A stretch of 64,000 nucleotides of DNA from Pseudorhizobium tarimense (GCF_022968135.1 NZ_JALJRA010000006.1:123829-187828), one strand, 5' to 3'; counted from the first letter of the stretch, positions 1 through 10,978 are shown. Numbers and translations: made by a program. Notes: generated by a model not told the origin, from the sequence alone.

Positions 1-2
1 GC

Positions 3-79
3 GCGGGTGTAGCTCAGTCGGTTAGAGTGCCGGCCTGTCACGCCGGAGGTCGCGGGTTCGAGCCCCGTCACTCGCGCCA
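3..79 (+). tRNA. tRNA-Asp (GTC), copy 1
   Basis: A full 77-nt cloverleaf can be folded. The 7-bp acceptor stem pairs GCGGGTG with CACTCGC, the D-stem begins GCTC, the anticodon stem is CCGGC/GCCGG with loop CTGTCAC (anticodon GTC), and the T-stem is GCGGG/CCCGT. The discriminator base is G, as expected for Asp, and CCA is encoded. It is identical to the second copy 61 bp downstream. Confidence 0.97.
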
Positions 80-140
80 TTCGATCCTCGAAATGCCGAT
101 GTTCATGCCTTGAATGCCGGTCCAGCCGCAAGGCTTATGC

Positions 141-217
141 GCGGGTGTAGCTCAGTCGGTTAGAGTGCCGGCCTGTCACGCCGGAGGTCGCGGGTTCGAG
201 CCCCGTCACTCGCGCCA
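141..217 (+). tRNA. tRNA-Asp (GTC), copy 2
   Basis: This is an exact duplicate of the first tRNA-Asp gene, with the same anticodon GTC, discriminator G and encoded CCA. The identity extends two bases upstream (GC) of the mature 5' end, and the 61-bp spacer has no other feature. The two copies are probably cotranscribed. Confidence 0.97.
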
Positions 218-253
218 CTTCTACGGATTTTCAGTCCCAGTCCTCCGTTATTT

Positions 254-276
254 AGAAATTGCTTTAATTTCTTTTT
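254..276 (+). terminator. Weak intrinsic terminator after tRNA-Asp pair
   Basis: A 7-bp perfect but AT-rich stem (AGAAATT / AATTTCT) with a 5-nt loop is followed by a run of T. It lies 36 bp after the second tRNA and would end the tRNA transcript. The stem is weak, so this is a moderate call. Confidence 0.4.
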
Positions 277-614
277 CTGCCTCTTGTTTGGGAAGGGGAG
301 GGTGTTTACATCGGGTCCGGGTCGAACGCGGCTGCTCGACCCGGTACGGCGGCAGATGTCGTTGTTTTTCCGAAACTACCTCGGCTTCGTTCTTCTAAAG
401 GCTCGGCTGCAGCTTGCCCAAGTGACGTGGGGCTGCTGTCCAAAAGACTGTCCTGTTGAACTGTGCCACTTCGGCGCGGATCGAGGAGTCTAAATGTCTT
501 GCGTGCGGGCGTGCGCTGCGGTAGTCACGGGCCAAATGCAGTGCACGTTCGCTTTGCCCGTGCATTGCTGATTGAGCGCCTCCCGGCGCTATCGGCAAGC
601 AGGGATCGAATACC
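277..614. other. Intergenic region before nuoA, with one strong inverted repeat
   Basis: About 340 bp without a credible gene. The only clear structure is a 9-bp perfect inverted repeat, CCGGGTCGA (317-325) and TCGACCCGG (336-344), around a 10-nt GC-rich loop with no T-run. The region should hold the nuo promoter, but I could not identify a convincing -35/-10 pair. Short open frames here lack a ribosome binding site and rhizobial codon bias. Confidence 0.5.
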
Positions 615-980
615 ATGAGTGAACTCCTCACTTCCTACATCCCGATCGCGATATTTCTCGGCATTTCCCTCGTGATTGGACTGGCTCTGCTGATTGCGCC
701 GTTCGCCGTGGCCTACAAGGCGCCCGATTCGGAAAAGCTTTCAGCCTACGAATGCGGCTTCAACGCATTCGATGACGCCCGCATGAAATTCGACATCCGA
801 TTCTATCTGGTGTCGATCCTGTTCATCATCTTTGATCTCGAGGTTGCATTCCTCTTCCCGTGGGCTGTGTCCTTCGGGGAAATCGGCTGGTTCGGCTTCT
901 GGTCAATGATGGTCTTTCTCGCCGTCCTGACGGTCGGCTTCATCTATGAGTGGAAGAAAGGAGCGCTGGAATGGGAGTAG
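615..980 (+). CDS. nuoA: NADH-quinone oxidoreductase subunit A
   Basis: Small membrane subunit of proton-pumping complex I. The 121-aa product has three predicted membrane helices (about residues 8-33, 62-84 and 92-112). It carries the conserved YECGF motif at 45-49 in the loop after helix 1 and the acidic FDLEVAF segment in helix 2. Length and order match the family. The ATG is preceded by AGGGA at about 8 bp. It is the first gene of a nuoA-N operon, and its end overlaps the next gene by 10 bp. Confidence 0.97.
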   Translation: MSELLTSYIPIAIFLGISLVIGLALLIAPFAVAYKAPDSEKLSAYECGFNAFDDARMKFDIRFYLVSILFIIFDLEVAFLFPWAVSFGEIGWFGFWSMMVFLAVLTVGFIYEWKKGALEWE

Positions 981-1552
981 TCGATCACGGCAACACCCTC
1001 GTCGCGCCGCAACCCAAGGGCATCATCGATCCGAACACCGGCAAGCCGGTGGGCGCCGATGACCGGTTCTTTGGCGAGATCAACAACGAACTCGCCGACA
1101 AGGGATTTCTCGTCACCTCGACGGACGAGCTGATCACCTGGGCCCGTACGGGCTCGCTGATGTGGATGACCTTCGGTCTCGCCTGCTGTGCCGTGGAAAT
1201 GATGCAGATGTCGATGCCGCGCTACGACGCCGAGCGTTTCGGCTTTGCCCCGCGCGCTTCGCCGCGCCAGTCGGACGTGATGATCGTCGCCGGCACGCTG
1301 ACCAACAAGATGGCGCCCGCGCTCCGCAAGGTCTACGACCAGATGCCGGAGCCGCGTTACGTCATATCCATGGGCTCCTGCGCTAATGGCGGCGGCTATT
1401 ACCACTACTCCTATTCGGTGGTTCGGGGCTGTGACCGCGTGGTGCCTGTCGACATTTATGTCCCGGGCTGTCCCCCCACGGCCGAGGCGCTGCTTTACGG
1501 CGTGCTTCTGCTGCAGAAGAAGATCCGCCGCACCGGCACGATCGAGCGCTAA
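971..1552 (+). CDS. nuoB: NADH-quinone oxidoreductase subunit B (N2 cluster subunit)
   Basis: Peripheral-arm subunit that holds the N2 [4Fe-4S] cluster, the last electron carrier before quinone. The Cys pair (residues 72-73, in GLACCAVEM) and the Cys in GSCANGG and PGCPPTAE are the N2 ligands. I chose ATG 971, which gives 193 aa, because AAAGGAG lies at the right distance. An upstream in-frame ATG at 950 has no ribosome binding site. The gene overlaps nuoA by 10 bp, which suggests coupled translation. Confidence 0.96.
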   Translation: MGVVDHGNTLVAPQPKGIIDPNTGKPVGADDRFFGEINNELADKGFLVTSTDELITWARTGSLMWMTFGLACCAVEMMQMSMPRYDAERFGFAPRASPRQSDVMIVAGTLTNKMAPALRKVYDQMPEPRYVISMGSCANGGGYYHYSYSVVRGCDRVVPVDIYVPGCPPTAEALLYGVLLLQKKIRRTGTIER

Positions 1553-1567
1553 GGGCGAGGACCTGAC

Positions 1568-2170
1568 ATGAATGAAGCCCTGAGAGATCTCTCGGCCTAT
1601 ATCGCCGAAGTGCATCCGGAACTGGTGCAGTCGTCCGACTTCGCCTTCGGCGAACTGACGCTGACGGTTGCGCCGGAGAACCTCGTTGCGATGCTGACCT
1701 TCCTGCGCGACGACGTGCAGTGCGCCTTCGTCAACTTCATCGATATCTGTGGCGTCGACTGGCCGCAGCGCGAGAAGCGCTTCGATGTCGTCTACCACCT
1801 GTTGTCGCCGCGCCAGAACACGCGCATCCGCATCAAAGTGCTGGTCGGCGAAGACGAGGCGGTGCCCTCTGCTTGCGGCGTCTACCCCGGCGCCGACTGG
1901 TTCGAACGCGAAGCTTGGGACATGTACGGCATCCTGTTTACAGGCCACCCGGACCTGCGTCGCATCCTCACCGACTACGGCTTCGAAGGTCACCCGTTGC
2001 GCAAGGACTTCCCGACGACCGGCTTCGTCGAGGTTCGCTATGACGACTCCGCCAAGCGGGTTGTCTACGAGCCTGTGGAGCTGCGCCAGGAATTCCGCAG
2101 CTTTGACTTCTTGTCACCTTGGGAAGGCACCGACTACGTCCTTCCGGGGGACGAAAAAGCGAAGGCCTAA
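1568..2170 (+). CDS. nuoC: NADH-quinone oxidoreductase subunit C (30 kDa)
   Basis: Peripheral-arm structural subunit of complex I, 200 aa, separate from NuoD as in other alphaproteobacteria (they are fused in enterics). The 30-kDa signature is present as [10 protein letters not shown] followed by [24 protein letters not shown]. It starts at ATG 15 bp after nuoB and is followed by nuoD after 78 bp. Confidence 0.96.
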   Translation: MNEALRDLSAYIAEVHPELVQSSDFAFGELTLTVAPENLVAMLTFLRDDVQCAFVNFIDICGVDWPQREKRFDVVYHLLSPRQNTRIRIKVLVGEDEAVPSACGVYPGADWFEREAWDMYGILFTGHPDLRRILTDYGFEGHPLRKDFPTTGFVEVRYDDSAKRVVYEPVELRQEFRSFDFLSPWEGTDYVLPGDEKAKA

Positions 2171-2248
2171 GGAACTGGCGTCTCGGCGCCGGTCGCTGCT
2201 TTTCATTCCGCCCGTTGCGGCTTGGCCGCTCGGCATGGAGCTGACAGA

Positions 2249-3439
2249 ATGAACGAACATAACGTCCGCAACTTCAACATCAATTTCGGGCCGCAGCATC
2301 CGGCAGCACACGGCGTGCTTCGGCTGGTGTTGGAGCTGGACGGCGAGATTGTCGAGCGCGTCGATCCGCATATCGGGCTGCTGCATCGCGGCACCGAAAA
2401 GCTGATCGAGACGAAGACCTACCTGCAGGCGCTGCCTTATTTCGACCGTCTCGACTACGTTGCGCCGATGAGCCAGGAGCATGGCTATTGTCTGGCGGTC
2501 GAAAAGCTGCTCGGCATCGAGGTCCCGATCCGCGGCCAGCTGATCCGCGTTCTCTATTCGGAAATCAGCCGTATCCTGTCGCACCTCCTGAACGTCACCA
2601 CTCAGGCGATGGACGTTGGCGCGCTGACCCCGCCGCTCTGGGGGTTCGAGGAGCGCGAGAAGCTGATGGTGTTCTACGAGCGCGCGTCCGGCTCGCGCAT
2701 GCACGCCGCCTATTTCCGTCCGGGTGGTGTGCATCAGGATCTGCCGCCGGAACTGGTCGAGGATATCGGCGCCTGGTGCGATCCGTTCCTCGGCACGCTC
2801 GACGACATCGACGAGCTTCTGACCGGCAACCGTATCTTCAAGCAGCGTAACGTCGATATCGGCGTGGTGAAGCTTGAAGACTGCTGGGCCTGGGGCTTCT
2901 CTGGCGTCATGGTGCGCGGCTCGGGTGCCGGCTGGGATCTGCGCAAGTCGCAGCCTTACGAATGCTATGCCGACATGGATTTCGATATTCCGGTCGGCAA
3001 GAACGGCGACTGTTTCGACCGCTACTTGATCCGCATGATCGAGATGCGGGAATCGGTGAAGATCATGAAGCAGTGCGTCAACCGGCTGCTGGGCGACGCC
3101 CGGGTCGGTCCGGTGTCGTCGCTGGACGGCAAGGTCGTTCCGCCGAAGCGCGGCGAGATGAAGCGTTCGATGGAAGCGCTCATCCACCACTTCAAGCTCT
3201 ACACGGAAGGCTATCACGTTCCGGCCGGCGAGGTGTATGCAGCGGTCGAAGCGCCCAAGGGTGAGTTCGGCGTCTATCTCGTCGCCGATGGCACCAATAA
3301 GCCGTATCGCCTGAAGATCCGCGCCCCGGGCTATGCGCACCTGCAGGCGATGGATTTCATGTGCCGCGGCCACCAATTGGCGGACGTTTCCGCAATCCTC
3401 GGCTCCCTCGATATCGTGTTTGGCGAGGTCGATCGCTGA
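2249..3439 (+). CDS. nuoD: NADH-quinone oxidoreductase subunit D (49 kDa)
   Basis: Quinone-site subunit of complex I, 396 aa, related to the large subunit of [NiFe] hydrogenases. The N-terminal quinone-pocket motif [15 protein letters not shown] and the segment [12 protein letters not shown] are intact, as is the C-terminal [13 protein letters not shown] ending. I chose ATG 2249 (MNEHNVRNF) because GGAG lies about 8 bp upstream and this is the usual N-terminus. A TTG further upstream has no support. Confidence 0.96.
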   Translation: MNEHNVRNFNINFGPQHPAAHGVLRLVLELDGEIVERVDPHIGLLHRGTEKLIETKTYLQALPYFDRLDYVAPMSQEHGYCLAVEKLLGIEVPIRGQLIRVLYSEISRILSHLLNVTTQAMDVGALTPPLWGFEEREKLMVFYERASGSRMHAAYFRPGGVHQDLPPELVEDIGAWCDPFLGTLDDIDELLTGNRIFKQRNVDIGVVKLEDCWAWGFSGVMVRGSGAGWDLRKSQPYECYADMDFDIPVGKNGDCFDRYLIRMIEMRESVKIMKQCVNRLLGDARVGPVSSLDGKVVPPKRGEMKRSMEALIHHFKLYTEGYHVPAGEVYAAVEAPKGEFGVYLVADGTNKPYRLKIRAPGYAHLQAMDFMCRGHQLADVSAILGSLDIVFGEVDR

Positions 3440-3513
3440 TGGCTCATAAGCTTGCTTCAACGGGTGCTGCGGCAGGGCAGTGCGGTTCCAAGACTGATAA
3501 GGCGTAAGAAAGA

Positions 3514-4461
3514 ATGTCCGTTCGTCGACTAGCCGAAGACAATGTGCAACCGGCAGCATTCGCCTTCACCGAGGAGAATGCCGGCTGGGCCGAGGCGACC
3601 ATCCGCAAGTACCCGTCGGGGCGTCAGCAGTCCGCTGTGATTCCACTTTTGATGCGGGCGCAGGAACAGGATGGCTGGGTGACACGCGCTGCGATCGAGT
3701 TCGTCGCCCAGAAGCTCGAGATGCCGTATATCCGCGTGCTCGAAGTGGCGACCTTCTACACGCAGTTCCAGCTGAAGCCGATCGGCACGCGCGCCCACGT
3801 CCAGGTTTGCGGAACGACGCCCTGCATGCTGCGTGGCTCCGAAGACCTAATCAGGGTCTGCAAATCGAAGATCCACGCCGAGCCTCTCGAAGTCAACGAA
3901 CGCGGCACGCTGTCATGGGAAGAGGTCGAATGTCAGGGCGCCTGCGTCAACGCGCCAATGGTCATGATCTTCAAGGACGCCTACGAGGACCTGACGCCTG
4001 AGCGGCTGGAAGAAATCATCGACGCGTTCGACGCCGGCCGCGGGAAAGAGGTGAAGCCCGGTCCGCAGGTGGATCGTCATTTCTCTGCACCCGAAGGCGC
4101 GCCTGTCACTCTGCTCGCTGCAGAAAAGCCTGCACGCAAGAAGCCGGAGCCGAAGCCGAGTGAGGCGGAAGCCTCTGCGGCCGGACCAGTACCCCCGACC
4201 GATGCCGCCCGCCCGAAGGATACGGCAGAAGAAAGCGATCCTTCCATCAAGACACCGCTGACCGACAAGGCCGCTTCAAAGCGCCGGGTGAAGGCCGCCG
4301 AAGAGCAGCCGCTTTCAGGCACGGCCGCAACGACGAAACCGGATCGCAAGCGCGCCGGCAGTGCCGCTGAAGGTGCGCCGCCGGAGCCGGGTGCCGTTTC
4401 CGGCGACGCCAAGCCAAAGCGCACACGCAAGAAGCCGTCGCCGGAAGGTGAGGCTTCGTGA
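3514..4461 (+). CDS. nuoE: NADH-quinone oxidoreductase subunit E with long C-terminal tail
   Basis: Thioredoxin-like 24-kDa subunit of the NADH-oxidising module, which binds the N1a [2Fe-2S] cluster through Cys99, Cys104, Cys140 and Cys144 (VCGTTPC and ECQGAC). The core ends near residue 190. The remaining 125 or so residues are a low-complexity Ala/Pro/Lys/Glu tail with repeated KPKR-like patches, so the protein (315 aa) is almost twice the enteric length. Such tails occur in other rhizobial NuoE proteins. They are probably disordered and their role is unknown. Confidence 0.95.
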   Translation: MSVRRLAEDNVQPAAFAFTEENAGWAEATIRKYPSGRQQSAVIPLLMRAQEQDGWVTRAAIEFVAQKLEMPYIRVLEVATFYTQFQLKPIGTRAHVQVCGTTPCMLRGSEDLIRVCKSKIHAEPLEVNERGTLSWEEVECQGACVNAPMVMIFKDAYEDLTPERLEEIIDAFDAGRGKEVKPGPQVDRHFSAPEGAPVTLLAAEKPARKKPEPKPSEAEASAAGPVPPTDAARPKDTAEESDPSIKTPLTDKAASKRRVKAAEEQPLSGTAATTKPDRKRAGSAAEGAPPEPGAVSGDAKPKRTRKKPSPEGEAS

Positions 4462-4549
4462 CCAGTGCTAGTTCTTGTGCGGCCTCACTGTTGAGCCGCA
4501 TGATGCATATCAATGGCCGACGCGGGTCGGCGGACCGGTGGAACAGATC

Positions 4550-5854
4550 ATGCTAAAAGACCAGGATCGCATCTTTACCAACATCTACGGTCTGAAGGAC
4601 AAGTCCCTGAAGGGCGCGATGGGCCGCGGCCACTGGGATGGCACCAAGCAGATCATCGAGAAGGGCCGCGACTGGATCATCGATGAGATGAAGGCGTCGG
4701 GCCTGCGCGGTCGCGGTGGCGCTGGCTTCCCGACCGGCCTGAAGTGGTCCTTCATGCCAAAGGAATCCGACGGTCGCCCACATTATCTCGTCGTCAATGC
4801 CGACGAGTCAGAGCCCGGCACCTGCAAGGACCGTGACATCATGCGCCACGATCCGCATACGCTGATCGAGGGCTGTGTGATTGCCGGCTTCGCCATGGGC
4901 GCCCACACCGCCTACATCTATGTTCGCGGCGAGTATATTCGTGAGCGCGAGGCGCTGCAGGCGGCCATCGACGAATGCTATGACGCCGGGCTGCTGGGCG
5001 CCAACAACAAGAACGGCTGGGACTTCGACATCTTCGTCCATCACGGCGCCGGCGCCTATATCTGCGGCGAAGAAACCGCACTCCTGGAGAGCCTTGAAGG
5101 CAAGAAGGGACAGCCGCGCCTTAAGCCGCCGTTCCCGGCCAATATGGGCCTCTACGGCTGCCCGACCACGGTTAACAACGTCGAATCGATTGCGGTTGCC
5201 CCAACCATCCTACGTCGCGGTGCATCCTGGTTCTCCTCCATCGGCCGTCCGAACAATGTCGGCACGAAGCTGTTCATGGTCTCCGGCCATGTAAACAAGC
5301 CCTGCACCTTCGAAGAGGCCATGGGCCTGTCTTTCCGCGAGATCATCGATCAACACTGCGGCGGCATTCGCGGCGGCTGGGACAACCTGCTGGCGGTCAT
5401 CCCCGGCGGTGCGTCGTGCCCGGTCGTGCGCGGTGAGGACATGGCCGACGCAATCATGGACTTCGACGGTATGCGCGAGGTGAAATCCTCCTTCGGCACC
5501 GGCGGCATGATCGTCATGGACAAGTCGACCGACATCATCAAGGCGGTCTGGCGTATCGCTGCCTTCTTCAAGCATGAGAGCTGCGGCCAGTGCACTCCGT
5601 GCCGCGAAGGCACCGGCTGGATGATGCGGGTGCTCGAGCGCATGGTGCGCGGCAACGCGCAAAAGCGCGAGATCGACATGCTCTTCCAGGTTTCCAAGCA
5701 GATTGAAGGCCACACAATCTGCGCGCTGGGTGATGCAGCCGCATGGCCGATCCAGGGCCTGATCCGGAACTTCCGTCCGGAGATCGAGGCACGGATCGAC
5801 CGTTACACCCACAACGCGATGGCCGACGGTGCGGTCATGGAAGCTGCGGAGTAA
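4550..5854 (+). CDS. nuoF: NADH-quinone oxidoreductase subunit F (NADH/FMN-binding)
   Basis: Binds NADH, FMN and the N3 [4Fe-4S] cluster, the electron entry point of complex I. It shows the FMN motif [10 protein letters not shown], the NADH motif [19 protein letters not shown] and the cluster ligands [12 protein letters not shown] plus the later Cys in TICALGD. I chose ATG 4550 (MLKDQDRIF, 434 aa), the usual family N-terminus. An in-frame GTG at 4475 would add 25 residues of non-conserved sequence. Confidence 0.96.
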   Translation: MLKDQDRIFTNIYGLKDKSLKGAMGRGHWDGTKQIIEKGRDWIIDEMKASGLRGRGGAGFPTGLKWSFMPKESDGRPHYLVVNADESEPGTCKDRDIMRHDPHTLIEGCVIAGFAMGAHTAYIYVRGEYIREREALQAAIDECYDAGLLGANNKNGWDFDIFVHHGAGAYICGEETALLESLEGKKGQPRLKPPFPANMGLYGCPTTVNNVESIAVAPTILRRGASWFSSIGRPNNVGTKLFMVSGHVNKPCTFEEAMGLSFREIIDQHCGGIRGGWDNLLAVIPGGASCPVVRGEDMADAIMDFDGMREVKSSFGTGGMIVMDKSTDIIKAVWRIAAFFKHESCGQCTPCREGTGWMMRVLERMVRGNAQKREIDMLFQVSKQIEGHTICALGDAAAWPIQGLIRNFRPEIEARIDRYTHNAMADGAVMEAAE

Positions 5855-5858
5855 CAAG

Positions 5859-6488
5859 GTGAAGAAGCCGGTGACAGGGCAGCACGAGAGCCAGGAAGGA
5901 ACGGCAGCCGAACGGCCGGCGACTGATCCTGCTCGCGCGCCCTTCGCCGACGCATTCGCGTTGAACCCGCTGATGGCCCAGTCCGCAGCCGCGATGGCGG
6001 CCGCGACCGCTCTCGGGATGACGATAGCGGGCCAGTTCGCTGGTGCTTTCTTCGGCGCCCTTCAGGGTGCGATGGAGGCGCAGAATCGCCTCGATACCGG
6101 TGCCAACCGGCAGGCGGCAGAACCGAAGGAAGCCCCAGTGCGCGCCGAGGCTCAGGCGCCATCCGCTGAGGCAACTGAGCCGAAGGTGAAACGGAAGCCC
6201 GAGCCGCCGAAGCCGGCAGTTGAGGCGAGCAGAACTGCGAGAAAACCGAGGGCTACGAAGCCGGTCGGGCAGCGATCAACCACGACGAAAGCTGCGGGCA
6301 ACCTGAAGCAGATCTCAGGGATCGGCCCGAAGCTCGAGAAGGTGTTGAACGATATGGGCGTCACGCGCGTCGACCAAATCGCCGCATGGACGGCCGACGA
6401 GGTTACCAGATTCGACGAAGCGCTCGGGCTCGATGGACGGATCGACCGGGATGACTGGGTCGGCCAGGCCAAGAAGCTGGCAAAGTAA
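5859..6488 (+). CDS. HhH-domain protein encoded inside the nuo operon (function unknown)
   Basis: A 209-aa protein encoded between nuoF and nuoG, where enteric operons have nothing. The N-terminal half has an Ala-rich amphipathic segment (about residues 30-75), and the middle is Lys/Pro/Glu-rich and probably disordered. The last 60 residues form a helix-hairpin-helix-like module (LKQISGIGPKLEKVL, then DQIAAWTADEV and RDDWVGQAKKLAK). In some other alphaproteobacteria I recall a similar module fused to the NuoE C-terminus. GTG 5859 is preferred, since CGGAG lies 7 bp upstream and within the nuoF stop. It is probably a complex I accessory or assembly factor, by inference only. Confidence 0.8.
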   Translation: MKKPVTGQHESQEGTAAERPATDPARAPFADAFALNPLMAQSAAAMAAATALGMTIAGQFAGAFFGALQGAMEAQNRLDTGANRQAAEPKEAPVRAEAQAPSAEATEPKVKRKPEPPKPAVEASRTARKPRATKPVGQRSTTTKAAGNLKQISGIGPKLEKVLNDMGVTRVDQIAAWTADEVTRFDEALGLDGRIDRDDWVGQAKKLAK

Positions 6489-6542
6489 GGATTTTTCTCC
6501 GGCTGACGGCTGCGGGATTGAACACAGGACGTAAGTGATACG

Positions 6543-8624
6543 ATGGCAAAGCTGAAGGTTGACGGCAAGGAAATCGAGGTTCCGGATCATTTCACGCTGC
6601 TTCAGGCGTGCGAGGAAGCCGGCGCTGAAGTTCCGCGTTTCTGTTTCCACGAGCGCCTGTCTGTGGCCGGCAACTGCCGCATGTGTCTGGTTGAGGTAAA
6701 GGGCGGACCGCCGAAGCCGGCGGCCTCCTGTGCCATGGGCGTGCGAGATATCCGCGGTGGCCCGAACGGCGAACTCCCAGAAGTCTACACCAACACGCCG
6801 ATGGTCAAGAAGGCCCGCGAAGGCGTGATGGAGTTCCTGCTCATCAACCATCCGCTCGATTGCCCGATCTGCGACCAGGGTGGCGAGTGCGACCTGCAGG
6901 ACCAGGCCATGGCCTTTGGCATGGACGCTTCCCGCTACACGGAAAACAAGCGCGCGGTCGAAGACAAGTACATCGGCCCGCTCGTCAAGACCGTGATGAA
7001 CCGCTGCATCCACTGCACGCGCTGCGTCCGCTTTACGACCGAAGTCGGCGGCATTTCCGAGCTCGGCCTGATCGGTCGCGGTGAGGATGCCGAGATCACC
7101 ACCTATCTCGAACATGCCATGACGTCGGAACTGCAGGGCAATGTGATCGATCTTTGCCCGGTCGGCGCGCTGACCTCGCGCCCGTTCGCTTTCACCGCTC
7201 GTCCGTGGGAACTCGGCAAGACGGAATCGATTGACGTCATGGACGCCGTCGGCTCCGCCATCCGCGTCGACACCCGCGGCCGCGAGGTGATGCGCATCCT
7301 GCCGCGCGTCAACGATGAGGTGAATGAGGAGTGGATCTCCGACAAGACCCGCTTCATCTGGGACGGACTGAAGACCCAGCGCCTCGACCGGCCTTATGTG
7401 CGCCGCGACGGCCGCCTGCAGGCCGCCAGCTGGGGTGAAGCCTTCGCCGCCATTAAGGCTGCGGTGTCCGCAACTTCCCCCGACAAGATCGGTGCAATTG
7501 CCGGCGATCTTGCCGCCGTGGAAGAAATGTACGCGCTGAAGGAACTCATCCGTTCGCTCGGCTCCGAGAACCTCGACTGCCGTCAGGATGGAACTGCTCT
7601 CGATCCATCGCTCGGCCGCGCGAGCTACCTGTTCAACCCAACCATCCAGGGTATTGACCAGGCAGGCGCGCTGCTCCTCATCGGCGCCAATCCGCGCTAC
7701 GAAGCTGCCGTGCTCAACGCCCGCATCCGCAAGCGCTGGCGCCGCGGCGACTTCCCCATCGGCGTGATCGGCGAGGGCGGTGACCTGCGCTATGGATATG
7801 AATATCTCGGCACCGGTCCGGACAGCCTCACCGAGCTGGTCAACGGTTCGGGCAATTTCCTCGACAAGCTGCGCAACGCCAAGAACCCGATAATCATCGT
7901 GGGGCAGGGGGCTCTGTCGCGTCCGGATGGCGCCGCCATTCTTGCGGCTGCCGCCAAACTCGCAGGCTCGATCGGTGCTGTGACGGAAGAATGGAACGGC
8001 TTCGGCGTTCTGCACACGGCGGCCTCTCGCGTGGGTGGCCTCGATCTCGGCTTTGTTCCGGGGGGGAGCGGCGTCAATGCTGCCGACATGCTGACCAGCA
8101 TGGACGTGCTCTTCCTGCTGGGGGCGGACGAGTTGGACTTCTCCCGCAAGGGCGCGAAGTTCACCGTCTACATTGGCAGCCACGGCGACAACGGCGCGCA
8201 TCATGCCGATGTCATCCTGCCAGCGGCTGCCTACACGGAGAAGTCCGGCACCTGGGTCAACACCGAAGGGCGGGTCCAGATGGGCAACCGCGCAGGTTTT
8301 GCGCCGGGCGAGGCCCGCGAGGATTGGGCCATCATTCGCGCACTCTCTGACGTCCTCGGCAAGAAGCTGCCGTTCGACTCACTCTCCGCGCTACGTGCCA
8401 ACCTCTACCAAGCCTATCCGCATTTCGCGGCGATCGATGAGATCGCCACAGCCAATGCCAATGAAATCGCCGCACTGGGTCAAAAAGCCGGTGACATGAG
8501 CAAGTCTGGATTTGCGTCGCCGATCAAAGACTTCTATTTGACGAACCCGATCGCCCGTGCATCGGCCGTGATGGCCGAATGCTCGGCACTGGCCCGCGAC
8601 AACTTCAAGGCTGCGGCGGAGTAA
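6543..8624 (+). CDS. nuoG: NADH-quinone oxidoreductase subunit G (75 kDa)
   Basis: Largest peripheral subunit, carrying several Fe-S clusters and a molybdopterin-oxidoreductase-like fold. The N1b [2Fe-2S] ligands are Cys34, 45, 48 and 63. The histidine/cysteine cluster motif [17 protein letters not shown] and the next motif [12 protein letters not shown] follow. The 693-aa length suits the alphaproteobacterial and mitochondrial form. The start ATG is 54 bp after the HhH gene. Confidence 0.96.
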   Translation: MAKLKVDGKEIEVPDHFTLLQACEEAGAEVPRFCFHERLSVAGNCRMCLVEVKGGPPKPAASCAMGVRDIRGGPNGELPEVYTNTPMVKKAREGVMEFLLINHPLDCPICDQGGECDLQDQAMAFGMDASRYTENKRAVEDKYIGPLVKTVMNRCIHCTRCVRFTTEVGGISELGLIGRGEDAEITTYLEHAMTSELQGNVIDLCPVGALTSRPFAFTARPWELGKTESIDVMDAVGSAIRVDTRGREVMRILPRVNDEVNEEWISDKTRFIWDGLKTQRLDRPYVRRDGRLQAASWGEAFAAIKAAVSATSPDKIGAIAGDLAAVEEMYALKELIRSLGSENLDCRQDGTALDPSLGRASYLFNPTIQGIDQAGALLLIGANPRYEAAVLNARIRKRWRRGDFPIGVIGEGGDLRYGYEYLGTGPDSLTELVNGSGNFLDKLRNAKNPIIIVGQGALSRPDGAAILAAAAKLAGSIGAVTEEWNGFGVLHTAASRVGGLDLGFVPGGSGVNAADMLTSMDVLFLLGADELDFSRKGAKFTVYIGSHGDNGAHHADVILPAAAYTEKSGTWVNTEGRVQMGNRAGFAPGEAREDWAIIRALSDVLGKKLPFDSLSALRANLYQAYPHFAAIDEIATANANEIAALGQKAGDMSKSGFASPIKDFYLTNPIARASAVMAECSALARDNFKAAAE

Positions 8625-8632
8625 CAGGAATT

Positions 8633-9679
8633 ATGGAAGATACATTTTTCTCGATCTACGCGTGGCCGGCGTTGGTGATGATTGCCCAGTCGCTGCTTGT
8701 CCTCGTCTGTCTTCTGGTCTTCATCGCCTACATTCTTTATGCCGACCGCAAGGTCTGGGCGGCCGTTCAGCTGCGCCGCGGCCCGAACGTCGTTGGCCCC
8801 TGGGGGCTCTTCCAATCCTTTGCGGACTTGCTGAAGTTCGTCTTCAAGGAGCCAATCATCCCGTCCGGCGCCAACAAGGGCGTTTTTCTCCTGGCACCTC
8901 TGGTCTCCGTGACGCTGGCACTGGCGACATGGGCTGTGATCCCGTTCAACGAGACCTGGGTGATTGCCAACATCAATGTCGGCATCCTCTATGTCTTCGC
9001 GATCTCGTCGCTTGAGGTCTACGGCATCATCATGGCCGGCTGGGCGTCAAACTCGAAGTATCCGTTCCTCGGCGCGCTTCGCTCGGCGGCGCAGATGGTG
9101 TCCTACGAAGTCTCGATCGGGTTCGTGATCGTCACCGTCCTCCTCTGTGTCGGCTCGCTGAACCTGTCGGACATGGTGTTTGCGCAGCGGGAAGGCCTCG
9201 GCACGATGATGGGTCTGCCGAATTCGTTCCTCGATTGGCACTGGCTGCCGCTTTTCCCGATGTTCATTATCTTCTTCATTTCGGGTCTGGCTGAAACCAA
9301 CCGCCCGCCCTTCGACCTTCCGGAAGCGGAATCGGAGCTGGTGGCCGGCTACATGGTGGAATATTCGTCGGCACCGTACATGATGCTGATGCTCGGCGAG
9401 TATGCCGCGATCCTGCTGATCTGCTCGCTGACGACGATCCTCTTCCTCGGCGGCTGGCTGCCGCCGGTCGATATCTGGATCCTCAACTGGGTGCCGGGCA
9501 TCGTCTGGTTCATCATCAAGGTCGTGCTGATCTTCTTCGGCTACTCGATGGTGAAGGCATTCGTTCCGCGCTACCGCTACGACCAACTGATGCGTCTCGG
9601 ATGGAAGGTCTTCCTGCCGATCTCGCTCATCATGGTCATTATCACCGCATTCGTGCTCAAGCTGATGGGATGGGCCTAA
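8633..9679 (+). CDS. nuoH: NADH-quinone oxidoreductase subunit H
   Basis: Membrane subunit that forms the quinone chamber with NuoB and NuoD. It is 348 aa with about eight helices. The conserved segments [44 protein letters not shown] and YSSAPYMM are intact. ATG 8633 (MEDTFFSIY) has AGGAA just upstream and gives the family length. The gene follows nuoG after 8 bp. Confidence 0.96.
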   Translation: MEDTFFSIYAWPALVMIAQSLLVLVCLLVFIAYILYADRKVWAAVQLRRGPNVVGPWGLFQSFADLLKFVFKEPIIPSGANKGVFLLAPLVSVTLALATWAVIPFNETWVIANINVGILYVFAISSLEVYGIIMAGWASNSKYPFLGALRSAAQMVSYEVSIGFVIVTVLLCVGSLNLSDMVFAQREGLGTMMGLPNSFLDWHWLPLFPMFIIFFISGLAETNRPPFDLPEAESELVAGYMVEYSSAPYMMLMLGEYAAILLICSLTTILFLGGWLPPVDIWILNWVPGIVWFIIKVVLIFFGYSMVKAFVPRYRYDQLMRLGWKVFLPISLIMVIITAFVLKLMGWA

Positions 9680-9716
9680 TCGATGCCCGTCTCACGCTGA
9701 AACGCACAGGAGAATT

Positions 9717-10211
9717 ATGATGGGAAGTCTTACACAGACCGTCAGCTCGCTGTTCCTGAAGGAGTTCGTCTCGGGGTTCTTCCTGTCGATGCGCTACTTC
9801 TTCAAGCCTCGTGCGACGATCAACTATCCGTTCGAGAAAAACCCGGTCTCGCCGCGTTTCCGAGGTGAGCACGTCCTTCGCCGTTATCCCAACGGCGAGG
9901 AGCGCTGCATTGCCTGCAAGTTGTGCGAAGCCATCTGTCCGGCTCAGGCAATCACGATCGAAGCTGGGCCGCGCCGCAACGACGGCACCCGCCGCACGGT
10001 TCGCTACGACATCGACATGGTGAAGTGCATCTACTGCGGCTTCTGTCAGGAAGCTTGCCCGGTCGACGCGATCGTCGAGGGACCGAACTTCGAGTTCTCC
10101 ACCGAGACCCGCGAAGAGCTCTACTACGACAAGGCGCGCCTGCTGGAAAACGGCGACCGTTGGGAGCGTGAGATCGCTCGCAACATGGCACAGGACGCGC
10201 CTTACCGCTGA
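9717..10211 (+). CDS. nuoI: NADH-quinone oxidoreductase subunit I (8Fe ferredoxin)
   Basis: Ferredoxin-like subunit with the N6a and N6b [4Fe-4S] clusters. Two CxxCxxCxxxCP motifs are complete: Cys64/67/70/74 and Cys104/107/110/114. The gene opens with two consecutive ATG codons, and the second (9720) has the better spacing from AGGAG, so the protein is 163 or 164 aa. A 128-bp gap separates it from nuoJ. Confidence 0.96.
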   Translation: MMGSLTQTVSSLFLKEFVSGFFLSMRYFFKPRATINYPFEKNPVSPRFRGEHVLRRYPNGEERCIACKLCEAICPAQAITIEAGPRRNDGTRRTVRYDIDMVKCIYCGFCQEACPVDAIVEGPNFEFSTETREELYYDKARLLENGDRWEREIARNMAQDAPYR

Positions 10212-10339
10212 GGCGCGAACGTCCGCCTGGAAGCGGGCGGATCGACAGGATTGAACAGGGCATTTGCCGGTGAATCTCATTTGCCGGGACAAATGGGGGA
10301 ACGCATGCGCTCTCCCGAGAAGAACGAAAAGGCACCACG

Positions 10340-10954
10340 ATGGGTCTGCAGGCTGTATTCTTTTATCTCTTCGCCTTCGTAGCGGTGGCGTCGGCATTCA
10401 TGGTCATCTCGGCGCGAAACCCGGTTCATTCCGTTCTTTTCCTGATCCTGGTGTTCTTCAACGCCGCGGGACTGTTCCTGCTGACGGGAGCTGAGTTCCT
10501 CGCGATGATCCTGCTCGTCGTTTACATCGGCGCAGTGGCGGTGCTCTTCCTCTTCGTTGTTATGATGCTCGACATCGACTTTGCGGAACTTCGCTCTGGT
10601 GTGCTCCAGTATGCCCCGGTCGGTATCCTGATCGGCCTCATCGTCGCGGCCGAGCTAATCGTCGTGATCGGCGGCAGCGTCCTGACGCCGCAGGCGGCAC
10701 GCGCCATCACGATGCCGATCCCCAACCCTGCCGTTCGTACCAATACCGCCGTCCTCGGCGACGTCCTCTACACGCACTACGTCTACTTTTTCCAGATTGC
10801 AGGTCTGGTGCTGCTGGTGGCGATGATCGGCGCAATCGTGCTCACGCTCCGCCACCGCCAGAACATCAAGCGTCAGGACATCTCGCGCCAGGTTGCCCGC
10901 TCGCCCGAAACTGCCGTCGAGGTGGTCAAGGTGAAGTCGGGTCAGGGCATCTGA
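10340..10954 (+). CDS. nuoJ: NADH-quinone oxidoreductase subunit J
   Basis: Membrane subunit of complex I, 204 aa with about five helices. The N-terminal helix contains ISARNPVHSVLFLILVFFNAAGLF. The third helix contains the VVYIGAVAVLFLFVVMMLDI stretch, known for its pi-bulge and coupling role. The C-terminal 30 residues are polar and basic. AAGG lies 7 bp before the ATG. Confidence 0.95.
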   Translation: MGLQAVFFYLFAFVAVASAFMVISARNPVHSVLFLILVFFNAAGLFLLTGAEFLAMILLVVYIGAVAVLFLFVVMMLDIDFAELRSGVLQYAPVGILIGLIVAAELIVVIGGSVLTPQAARAITMPIPNPAVRTNTAVLGDVLYTHYVYFFQIAGLVLLVAMIGAIVLTLRHRQNIKRQDISRQVARSPETAVEVVKVKSGQGI

Positions 10955-10978
10955 GGCAGGCGAAGAAGGAATAGCAAC

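Noticed and set aside
114-631. Short frames between the tRNA-Asp genes and nuoA
   Set aside because: They overlap the second tRNA or lack start signals; no similarity to known proteins.
944-3559. Long minus-strand open frames opposite nuoB, nuoC and nuoD (up to 481 codons)
   Set aside because: They are products of GC-rich third-position bias in the real genes; the encoded proteins have His/Asp/Arg-rich compositions with no family resemblance, and the plus-strand genes match complex I throughout.
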